Of a stretch of DNA of 64,000 nt, positions 1 to 11,167 are shown piece after piece. The stretch is from the NCBI GenBank assembly GCA_944472135.2, contig OX235270.1:75587168-75651167 (forward strand), in the 5' to 3' direction. The position numbers were made by a program, and so were the translations under genes. Within the stretch, counting starts at the first letter, position 1. Each line of letters begins with the position of its first letter. The notes beneath the pieces were generated by a model that was not told where the DNA came from, searched no databases, and was given only the letters and a program-made list of their open reading frames with translations. Source of the stretch: Trichobilharzia regenti. Lineage: Eukaryota > Platyhelminthes > Trematoda > Strigeidida > Schistosomatidae.

Positions 1-3000
1 ATCCTACTCCAGTCGACATTACTCATCGAGGAAGACGGTGGCACTGCATGCGAAACACTCGTCCTAGCCACCTCAATCGATGAAGCTTGACAACCTCATC
101 GACTCAATTGCCTGCATTACATTATCCAACTGTGCACGTTCAACTTCAACACTACTTGTTATTTGGCTCTATCCAATGTGAGCAATTGAGGGAAGACAAG
201 TACAGTCGAAGACATATGATCTCCTACTTTCACCGGTCACGTCACACAACCGTAGGCTAGGATAGAGTGAACAGCTCTGCAGTGTGCAGTACAAACGCCC
301 GTTGACGGCTAGTCAGATATCTCAACGTCACTGAAGACGACACCATATTGTCAAATGTCTAACGAGCCTTCTGTGTGTGTGCATGCGTGCTGAGATTTTG
401 TTAGCCCATAGCCCATTAGGCCTGATGCAACTTCTTAAATAAGTAAAGTGGTCAACGCATACAACCACTCCACTCCACTCGGAATCATTAAACCAGGAGT
501 CAATGAAGACCAGTCCTGTATCACCGTCTTACACATTCGATAGGAGTGAAGTGTGTGCTGAACATGCTCAGACTAATACTCAATGCATTCACAAGACTAT
601 GAACTTCGTCAGCGTCTTTCATCTAGAAAGACCATATGGTCTTTGTGATACGTCATTATCACAACACTCTTCGATTGGCCTTCAGGTTGACGAGTATTCC
701 AAGTATCGGTCGCCTGTAAGTATGTCTGTGTTCCAGAGCCTGTCGAAGGCTGGATGCAGATTTGGTCAATCAATGCACTCTCGCGTCTAGGCCTGAAACC
801 TGACTGCTCCTCTTGGGTTGTTTCCACCGAGCTACACTTAGTCTTCATATGACTATGAACGACAGAAGCTTAAATACTATATCAGTCAAGTTGATCTGAC
901 GCCTGTGCTCACATCACAAAAAGATTAGTTGCCTATCTTATAAACTCGAATGATCAGCCACCTGCATCCTCTGATTTTTTAATGACCTTTCACTCAAAGC
1001 TATCAAGCATCCTCAACACTGTTTCTACAGGACACTGGATATTTTGTCAGGCTTGTTCAGGACGGGTATCAGTCTGACGCTCAAATAAATCCTTAGTCAA
1101 CTCCTCGTCACATACACACCTGACATTCTCATCCATAAGCTAGCCAATGTAAGGGTTTCACAACCCGCCTGTCTCCTACGTTCATTCAGTGGCAGCCACC
1201 CACATCCAAGAACTGACGCATCCTCCCAGTCACTGGTTCACTGAATGACTTGCCATCTCACTTACTCACTCGTTGACGAACCAACGTGAAACTTTGCACA
1301 CACATGTGTCAGTTCAGCTTGGAACACCTCGAGAAAGCACACATTATTCAGTGAGAGGAGAGAAATGTTATGACACTACAGTGGGCAAAGATGTGTGTGG
1401 AAGAAAGAATAGTCTAGTCAGGAGGTAATCAAGATGTCGAGAATTTCGACAATAAGGAGTGAGTAGCTGTGAGCCATAGTCAGCGATCTGGAGACAAGTC
1501 ATCAAGACTAGACAACCATCGATTCTTAGTATCCTGAACACGTAAACCAGGCAGACTACACCTCGCTATACACAGCTCAGACCAACAATCAATGACTTCA
1601 TCGATTGATGTCATGTCTCCCTCTCACCACTCTCAACTCTATTCCAAACTGATCCTACTCCAGTCGACATTACTCATCGAGGAAGACGGTGGCACTGCAT
1701 GCGAAACACTCGTCCTAGCCACCTCAATCGATGAAGCTTGACAACCTCATCGACTCAATTGCCTGCATTACATTATCCAACTGTGCACGTTCAACTTCAA
1801 CACTACTTGTTATTTGGCTCTATCCAATGTGAGCAATTGAGGGAAGACAAGTACAGTCGAAGACATATGATCTCCTACTTTCACCGGTCACGTCACACAA
1901 CCGTAGGCTAGGATAGAGTGAACAGCTCTGCAGTGTGCAGTACAAACGCCCGTTGACGGCTAGTCAGATATCTCAACGTCACTGAAGACGACACCATATT
2001 GTCAAATGTCTAACGAGCCTTCTGTGTGTGTGCGTGCGTGCTGAGATTTTGTTAGCCCATAGCCCATTAGGCCTGATGCAACTTCTTAAATAAGTAAAGT
2101 GGTCAACGCATACAACCACTCCACTCCACTCGGAATCATTAAACCAGGAGTCAATGAAGACCAGTCCTGTATCACCGTCTTACACATTCGATAGGAGTGA
2201 AGTGTGTGCTGAACATGCTCAGACTAATACTCAATGCATTCACAAGACTATGAACTTCGTCAGCGTCTTTCATCTAGAAAGACCATATGGTCTTTGTGAT
2301 ACGTCATTATCACAACACTCTTCGATTGGCCTTCAGGTTGACGAGTATTCCAAGTATCGGTCGCCTGTAAGTATGTCTGTGTTCCAGAGCCTGTCGAAGG
2401 CTGGATGCAGATTTGGTCAATCAATGCACTCTCGCGTCTAGGCCTGAAACCTGACTGCTCCTCTTGGGTTGTTTCCACCGAGCTACACTTAGTCTTCATA
2501 TGACTATGAACGACAGAAGCTTAAATACTATATCAGTCAAGTTGATCTGACGCCTGTGCTCACATCACAAAAAGATTAGTTGCCTATCTTATAAACTCGA
2601 ATGATCAGCCACCTGCATCCTCTGATTTTTTAATGACCTTTCACTCAAAGCTATCAAGCATCCTCAACACTGTTTCTACAGGACACTGGATATTTTGTCA
2701 GGCTTGTTCAGGACGGGTATCAGTCTGACGCTCAAATAAATCCTTAGTCAACTCCTCGTCACATACACACCTGACATTCTCATCCATAAGCTAGCCAATG
2801 TAAGGGTTTCACAACCCGCCTGTCTCCTACGTTCATTCAGTGGCAGCCACCCACATCCAAGAACTGACGCATCCTCCCAGTCACTGGTTCACTGAATGAC
2901 TTGCCATCTCACTTACTCACTCGTTGACGAACCAACGTGAAACTTTGCACACACATGTGTCAGTTCAGCTTGGAACACCTCGAGAAAGCACACATTATTC

Positions 3001-6000
3001 AGTGAGAGGAGAGAAATGTTATGACACTACAGTGGGCAAAGATGTGTGTGGAAGAAAGAATAGTCTAGTCAGGAGGTAATCAAGATGTCGAGAATTTCGA
3101 CAATAAGGAGTGAGTAGCTGTGAGCCATAGTCAGCGATCTGGAGACAAGTCATCAAGACTAGACAACCATCGATTCTTAGTATCCTGAACACGTAAACCA
3201 GGCAGACTACACCTCGCTATACACAGCTCAGACCAACAATCAATGACTTCATCGATTGATGTCATGTCTCCCTCTCACCACTCTCAACTCTATTCCAAAC
3301 TGATCCTACTCCAGTCGACATTACTCATCGAGGAAGACGGTGGCACTGCATGCGAAACACTCGTCCTAGCCACCTCAATCGATGAAGCTTGACAACCTCA
3401 TCGACTCAATTGCCTGCATTACATTATCCAACTGTGCACGTTCAACTTCAACACTACTTGTTATTTGGCTCTATCCAATGTGAGCAATTGAGGGAAGACA
3501 AGTACAGTCGAAGACATATGATCTCCTACTTTCACCGGTCACGTCACACAACCGTAGGCTAGGATAGAGTGAACAGCTCTGCAGTGTGCAGTACAAACGC
3601 CCGTTGACGGCTAGTCAGATATCTCAACGTCACTGAAGACGACACCATATTGTCAAATGTCTAACGAGCCTTCTGTGTGTGTGCGTGCGTGCTGAGATTT
3701 TGTTAGCCCATAGCCCATTAGGCCTGATGCAACTTCTTAAATAAGTAAAGTGGTCAACGCATACAACCACTCCACTCCACTCGGAATCATTAAACCAGGA
3801 GTCAATGAAGACCAGTCCTGTATCACCGTCTTACACATTCGATAGGAGTGAAGTGTGTGCTGAACATGCTCAGACTAATACTCAATGCATTCACAAGACT
3901 ATGAACTTCGTCAGCGTCTTTCATCTAGAAAGACCATATGGTCTTTGTGATACGTCATTATCACAACACTCTTCGATTGGCCTTCAGGTTGACGAGTATT
4001 CCAAGTATCGGTCGCCTGTAAGTATGTCTGTGTTCCAGAGCCTGTCGAAGGCTGGATGCAGATTTGGTCAATCAATGCACTCTCGCGTCTAGGCCTGAAA
4101 CCTGACTGCTCCTCTTGGGTTGTTTCCACCGAGCTACACTTAGTCTTCATATGACTATGAACGACAGAAGCTTAAATACTATATCAGTCAAGTTGATCTG
4201 ACGCCTGTGCTCACATCACAAAAAGATTAGTTGCCTATCTTATAAACTCGAATGATCAGCCACCTGCATCCTCTGATTTTTTAATGACCTTTCACTCAAA
4301 GCTATCAAGCATCCTCAACACTGTTTCTACAGGACACTGGATATTTTGTCAGGCTTGTTCAGGACGGGTATCAGTCTGACGCTCAAATAAATCCTTAGTC
4401 AACTCCTCGTCACATACACACCTGACATTCTCATCCATAAGCTAGCCAATGTAAGGGTTTCACAACCCGCCTGTCTCCTACGTTCATTCAGTGGCAGCCA
4501 CCCACATCCAAGAACTGACGCATCCTCCCAGTCACTGGTTCACTGAATGACTTGCCATCTCACTTACTCACTCGTTGACGAACCAACGTGAAACTTTGCA
4601 CACACATGTGTCAGTTCAGCTTGGAACACCTCGAGAAAGCACACATTATTCAGTGAGAGGAGAGAAATGTTATGACACTACAGTGGGCAAAGATGTGTGT
4701 GGAAGAAAGAATAGTCTAGTCAGGAGGTAATCAAGATGTCGAGAATTTCGACAATAAGGAGTGAGTAGCTGTGAGCCATAGTCAGCGATCTGGAGACAAG
4801 TCATCAAGACTAGACAACCATCGATTCTTAGTATCCTGAACACGTAAACCAGACAGACTACACCTCGCTATACACAGCTCAGACCAACAATCAATGACTT
4901 CATCGATTGATGTCATGTCTCCCTCTCACCACTCTCAACTCTATTCCAAACTGATCCTACTCCAGTCGACATTACTCATCGAGGAAGACGGTGGCACTGC
5001 ATGCGAAACACTCGTCCTAGCCACCTCAATCGATGAAGCTTGACAACCTCATCGACTCAATTGCCTGCATTACATTATCCAACTGTGCACGTTCAACTTC
5101 AACACTACTTGTTATTTGGCTCTATCCAATGTGAGCAATTGAGGGAAGACCAGTACAGTCGAAGACATATGATCTCCTACTTTCACCGGTCACGTCACAC
5201 AACCGTAGGCTAGGATAGAGTGAACAGCTCTGCAGTGTGCAGTACAAAAGCCCGTTGACGGCTAGTCAGATATCTCAACGTCACTGAAGACGACACCATA
5301 TTGTCAAATGTCTAACGAGCCTTCTGTGTGTGTGCGTGCGTGCTGAGATTTTGTTAGCCCATAGCCCATTAGGCCTGATGCAACTTCTTAAATAAGTAAA
5401 GTGGTCAACGCATACAACCACTCCACTCCACTCGGAATCATTAAACCAGGAGTCAATGAAGACCAGTCCTGTATCACCGTCTTACACATTCGATAGGAGT
5501 GAAGTGTGTGCTGAACATGCTCAGACTAATACTCAATGCATTCACAAGACTATGAACTTCGTCAGCGTCTTTCATCTAGAAAGACCATATGGTCTTTGTG
5601 ATACGTCATTATCACAACACTCTTCGATTGGCCTTCAGGTTGACGAGTATTCCAAGTATCGGTCTCCTGTAAGTATGTCTGTGTTCCAGAGCCTGTCGAA
5701 GGCTGGATGCAGATTTGGTCAATCAATGCACTCTCGCGTCTAGGCCTGAAACCTGACTGCTCCTCTTGGGTTGTTTCCACCGAGCTACACTTAGTCTTCA
5801 TATGACTATGAACGACAGAAGCTTAAATACTATATCAGTCAAGTTGATCTGACGCCTGTGCTCACATCACAAAAAGATTAGTTGCCTATCTTATAAACTC
5901 GAATGATCAGCCACCTGCATCCTCTGATTTTTTAATGACCTTTCACTCAAAGCTATCAAGCATCCTCAACACTGTTTCTACAGGACACTGGATATTTTGT

Positions 6001-9000
6001 CAGGCTTGTTCAGGACGGGTATCAGTCTGACGCTCAAATAAATCCTTAGTCAACTCCTCGTCACATACACACCTGACATTCTCATCCATAAGCTAGCCAA
6101 TGTAAGGGTTTCACAACCCGCCTGTCTCCTACGTTCATTCAGTGGCAGCCACCCACATCCAAGAACTGACGCATCCTCCCAGTCACTGGTTCACTGAATG
6201 ACTTGCCATCTCACTTACTCACTCGTTGACGAACCAACGTGAAACTTTGCACGCACATGTGTCAGTTCAGCTTGGAACACCTCGAGAAAGCACACATTAT
6301 TCAGTGAGAGGAGAGAAATGTTATGACACTACAGTGGGCAAAGATGTGTGTGGAAGAAAGAATAGTCTAGTCAGGAGGTAATCAAGATGTCGAGAATTTC
6401 GACAATAAGGAGTGAGTAGCTGTGAGCCATAGTCAGCGATCTGGAGACAAGTCATCAAGACTAGACAACCATCGATTCTTAGTATCCTGAACACGTAAAC
6501 CAGGCAGACTACACCTCGCTATACACAGCTCAGACCAACAATCAATGACTTCATCGACTGATGTCATGTCTCCCTCTCACCACTCTCAACTCTATTCCAA
6601 ACTGATCCTACTCCAGTCGACATTACTCATCGAGGAAGACGGTGGCACTGCATGCGAAACACTCGTCCTAGCCACCTCAATCGATGAAGCTTGACAACCT
6701 CATCGACTCAATTGCCTGCATTACATTATCCAACTGTGCACGTTCAACTTCAACACTACTTGTTATTTGGCTCTATCCAATGTGAGCAATTGAGGGAAGA
6801 CAAGTACAGTCGAAGACATATGATCTCCTACTTTCACCGGTCACGTCACACAACCGTAGGCTAGGATAGAGTGAACAGCTCTGCAGTGTGCAGTACAAAA
6901 GCCCGTTGACGGCTAGTCAGATATCTCAACGTCACTGAAGACGACACCATATTGTCAAATGTCTAACGAGCCTTCTGTGTGTGTGCGTGCGTGCTGAGAT
7001 TTTGTTAGCCCATAGCCCATTAGGCCTGATGCAACTTCTTAAATAAGTAAAGTGGTCAACGCATACAAACCACTCCACTCCACTCGGAATCATTAAACCA
7101 GGAGTCAATGAAGACCAGTCCTGTATCACCGTCTTACACATTCGATAGGAGTGAAGTGTGTGCTGAACATGCTCAGACTAATACTCAATGCATTCACAAG
7201 ACTATGAACTTCGTCAGCGTCTTTCATCTAGAAAGACCATATGGTCTTTGTGATACGTCATTATCACAACACTCTTCGATTGGCCTTCAGGTTGACGAGT
7301 ATTCCAAGTATCGGTCGCCTGTAAGTATGTCTGTGTTCCAGAGCCTGTCGAAGGCTGGATGCAGATTTGGTCAATCAATGCACTCTCGCGTCTAGGCCTG
7401 AAACCTGACTGCTCCTCTTGGGTTGTTTCCACCGAGCTACACTTAGTCTTCATATGACTATGAACGACAGAAGCTTAAATACTATATCAGTCAAGTTGAT
7501 CTGACGCCTGTGCTCACATCACAAAAAGATTAGTTGCCTATCTTATAAACTCGAATGATCAGCCACCTGCATCCTCTGATTTTTTAATGACCTTTCACTC
7601 AAAGCTATCAAGCATCCTCAACACTGTTTCTACAGGACACTGGATATTTTGTCAGGCTTGTTCAGGACGGGTATCAGTCTGACGCTCAAATAAATCCTTA
7701 GTCAACTCCTCGTCACATACACACCTGACATTCTCATCCATAAGCTAGCCAATGTAAGGGTTTCACAACCCGCCTGTCTCCTACGTTCATTCAGTGGCAG
7801 CCACCCACATCCAAGAACTGACGCATCCTCCCAGTCACTGGTTCACTGAATGACTTGCCATCTCACTTACTCACTCGTTGACGAACCAACGTGAAACTTT
7901 GCACGCACATGTGTCAGTTCAGCTTGGAACACCTCGAGAAAGCACACATTATTCAGTGAGAGGAGAGAAATGTTATGACACTACAGTGGGCAAAGATGTG
8001 TGTGGAAGAAAGAATAGTCTAGTCAGGAGGTAATCAAGATGTCGAGAATTTCGACAATAAGGAGTGAGTAGCTGTGAGCCATAGTCAGCGATCTGGAGAC
8101 AAGTCATCAAGACTAGACAACCATCGATTCTTAGTATCCTGAACACGTAAACCAGGCAGACTACACCTCGCTATACACAGCTCAGACCAACAATCAATGA
8201 CTTCATCGACTGATGTCATGTCTCCCTCTCACCACTCTCAACTCTATTCCAAACTGATCCTACTCCAGTCGACATTACTCATCGAGGAAGACGGTGGCAC
8301 TGCATGCGAAACACTCGTCCTAGCCACCTCAATCGATGAAGCTTGACAACCTCATCGACTCAATTGCCTGCATTACATTATCCAACTGTGCACGTTCAAC
8401 TTCAACACTACTTGTTATTTGGCTCTATCCAATGTGAGCAATTGAGGGAAGACAAGTACAGTCGAAGACATATGATCTCCTACTTTCACCGGTCACGTCA
8501 CACAACCGTAGGCTAGGATAGAGTGAACAGCTCTGCAGTGTGCAGTACAAAAGCCCGTTGACGGCTAGTCAGATATCTCAACGTCACTGAAGACGACACC
8601 ATATTGTCAAATGTCTAACGAGCCTTCTGTGTGTGTGCGTGCGTGCTGAGATTTTGTTAGCCCATAGCCCATTAGGCCTGATGCAACTTCTTAAATAAGT
8701 AAAGTGGTCAACGCATACAACCACTCCACTCCACTCCACTCGGAATCATTAAACCAGGAGTCAATGAAGACCAGTCCTGTATCACCGTCTTACACATTCG
8801 ATAGGAGTGAAGTGTGTGCTGAACATGCTCAGACTAATACTCAATGCATTCACAAGACTATGAACTTCGTCAGCGTCTTTCATCTAGAAAGACCATATGG
8901 TCTTTGTGATACGTCATTATCACAACACTCTTCGATTGGCCTTCAGGTTGACGAGTATTCCAAGTATCGGTCGCCTGTAAGTATGTCTGTGTTCCAGAGC

Positions 9001-10288
9001 CTGTCGAAGGCTGGATGCAGATTTGGTCAATCAATGCACTCTCGCGTCTAGGCCTGAAACCTGACTGCTCCTCTTGGGTTGTTTCCACCGAGCTACACTT
9101 AGTCTTCATATGACTATGAACGACAGAAGCTTAAATACTATATCAGTCAAGTTGATCTGACGCCTGTGCTCACATCACAAAAAGATTAGTTGCCTATCTT
9201 ATAAACTCGAATGATCAGCCACCTGCATCCTCTGATTTTTTAATGACCTTTCACTCAAAGCTATCAAGCATCCTCAACACTGTTTCTACAGGACACTGGA
9301 TATTTTGTCAGGCTTGTTCAGGACGGGTATCAGTCTGACGCTCAAATAAATCCTTAGTCAACTCCTCGTCACATACACACCTGACATTCTCATCCATAAG
9401 CTAGCCAATGTAAGGGTTTCACAACCCGCCTGTCTCCTACGTTCATTCAGTGGCAGCCACCCACATCCAAGAACTGACGCATCCTCCCAGTCACTGGTTC
9501 ACTGAATGACTTGCCATCTCACTTACTCACTCGTTGACGAACCAACGTGAAACTTTGCACACACATGTGTCAGTTCAGCTTGGAACACCTCGAGAAAGCA
9601 CACATTATTCAGTGAGAGGAGAGAAATGTTATGACACTACAGTGGGCAAAGATGTGTGTGGAAGAAAGAATAGTCTAGTCAGGAGGTAATCAAGATGTCG
9701 AGAATTTCGACAATAAGGAGTGAGTAGCTGTGAGCCATAGTCAGCGATCTGGAGACAAGTCATCAAGACTAGACAACCATCGATTCTTAGTATCCTGAAC
9801 ACGTAAACCAGGCAGACTACACCTCGCTATACACAGCTCAGACCAACAATCAATGACTTCATCGACTGATGTCATGTCTCCCTCTCACCACTCTCAACTC
9901 TATTCCAAACTGATCCTACTCCAGTCGATATTACTCATCGAGGAAGACGGTGGCACTGCATGCGAAACACTCGTCCTAGCCACCTCAATCGATGAAGCTT
10001 GACAACCTCATCGACTCAATTGCCTGCATTACATTATCCAACTGTGCACGTTCAACTTCAACACTACTTGTTATTTGGCTCTATCCAATGTGAGCAATTG
10101 AGGGAAGACAAGTACAGTCGAAGACATATGATCTCCTACTTTCACCGGTCACGTCACACAACCGTAGGCTAGGATAGAGTGAACAGCTCTGCAGTGTGCA
10201 GTACAAACGCCCGTTGACGGCTAGTCAGATATCTCAACGTCACTGAAGACGACACCATATTGTCAAATGTCTAACGAGCTTTCTGTGT
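1..10288. repeat. Long-unit tandem satellite array, 1,651-bp period
   Basis: Seven head-to-tail copies start at 1, 1652, 3303, 4954, 6605, 8257 and 9913. The spacing is 1651, 1651, 1651, 1651, 1652 (one extra A near 7069) and 1656 (one extra 5-bp step in a CCACT run near 8735). The last copy stops after about 375 bp at 10288, where the sequence changes abruptly. Copies differ at only a handful of positions each, so divergence is well under 1%. The unit is richer in G+C than the flanking DNA and has a short GTGTGTGCGTGC-type run near its middle. I see no tRNA, rRNA, spliced-leader or hammerhead signature in it. A 95-codon plus ORF and a 79-codon minus ORF recur in every copy, but they overlap antisense and resemble nothing I know. 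The array meets the left edge and probably continues. In schistosomes long tandem units of this kind are often W-chromosome repeats, but that is only a possibility here. Confidence 0.97.
627..644. repeat. Perfect 18-bp palindrome in each satellite unit
   Basis: AAAGACCATATGGTCTTT is a perfect dyad at 627-644. It recurs at the same place in every complete unit (2278-2295 in the second). It lies inside the overlapping plus and minus ORFs. It could be a protein-binding site or a cruciform seed, or simply chance. Confidence 0.85.
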
Positions 10289-10640
10289 TTTTTTATTGGT
10301 TAGGTTACGCTCATGGTGTCGTTTTTTTGGTATGTATTTTTGTGCTGGTTTTCTCGATTTATTGCAGAATTTTTTGTTTTCTCGATATCTTCATTTGAGA
10401 TTTATGTGCTGCTTGTCTTTGGTTTTCTTTGTCTTGAGTTTTGTTTAATTTTTGGGGTTTGCTTGTGATGTGCTGGTTTCTGTTTGTTTATGTGTCTTGA
10501 TGTTGTCATTTTATTAAGTTTTTTTGGAATTGTTCACGCTTGGATTAGGTAATTTTTTTCTGCCTTACGGTTTGATTTTTTATAGAACTCTGTGTGATGA
10601 CAATAAGTTTTCCGTTATTTATGTGAATTTTTCAGCGTTT
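10289..10640. other. T/G-skewed stretch next to the satellite
   Basis: Immediately right of the array the plus strand becomes strikingly T- and G-rich with repeated T runs and little A or C, for about 350 bp. It then returns to ordinary AT-rich intron-like sequence up to the exon at 10891. No ORF, tRNA head or LINE similarity is visible. It may be a degenerate transposon tail or a strand-asymmetric remnant at the array boundary. Confidence 0.5.
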
Positions 10641-10890
10641 CTTCTCTGGCGCTTATCGGCTGGTTTAGTCGTTACATGATATATCGTCAGTTTTAAAATC
10701 TATAAGTATATTCTGACGAAGGAAAACATTCATGGCTCAGAAAATTCCCACATATTTCTTTTTAGAATGTTTAGCCAAGATATCATTTGTTTGTGGGCCG
10801 TTAATGACTTTTAGTTACAATTTCAATTAATACTATTAAGATAAATCGCCTAAAAATAGTATGATATACTTCTTAGATTTTATTTCCTAC

Positions 10891-11167
10891 CTTACATAAA
10901 CGTATGGCACTTGAATAGGCCTTTGCTCTTGTGAATAAACGAATGGCTTGATCAATGCCACCTTTTGGTTCTAGGTGCCGCGCTAAATGATGACAGGCCC
11001 CAGCGTCACCAGTTTCATTACATATTGCTTCAGCTTCAGATTCCTGACCAAGGCAGCATAGTACGCGTACAAGTGATAAATAATCTTTCGATTCAAAGTA
11101 GTACCTTTTAGCTTCTTCTAGTCTTCCTTGTGCCTCTAGCGTCTGGGCCCACCATCGTTTAATGCTT
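10891..11167 (-). CDS. IFT140: IFT140 exon 17, last exon in window (TPR solenoid)
   Basis: 277 nt; acceptor TTAG, ending CTT/RLCK in phase 0 at a GTAGGA donor (10890). RWWAQTLEAQGRLEEAKRYY and AICNETGDAGACHHLARHLE match [20 protein letters not shown] and IANETGNLAASYHLARQYE. The next exon should lie to the left, but only about 600 bp separate this donor from the satellite. Confidence 0.95.

Noticed and set aside
300..400. CTGAAGACGACACC in the satellite unit as a possible hammerhead core
   Set aside because: No GAAA or pairing partner follows at a suitable distance on either strand.
503..790. 95-codon plus ORF repeated in each satellite unit (also 2154, 3805, 5456, 7108; 115 codons at 8704)
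   Set aside because: The copies are almost identical at the DNA level, so repetition is no evidence of selection. It overlaps an antisense ORF, resembles no known family, and its 115-codon form results only from a 5-bp insertion. One variant (near 5664) is silent here but changes the antisense frame.
609..848. 79-codon minus ORF in each satellite unit
   Set aside because: Same reasoning; no domain, no sign of expression signals.
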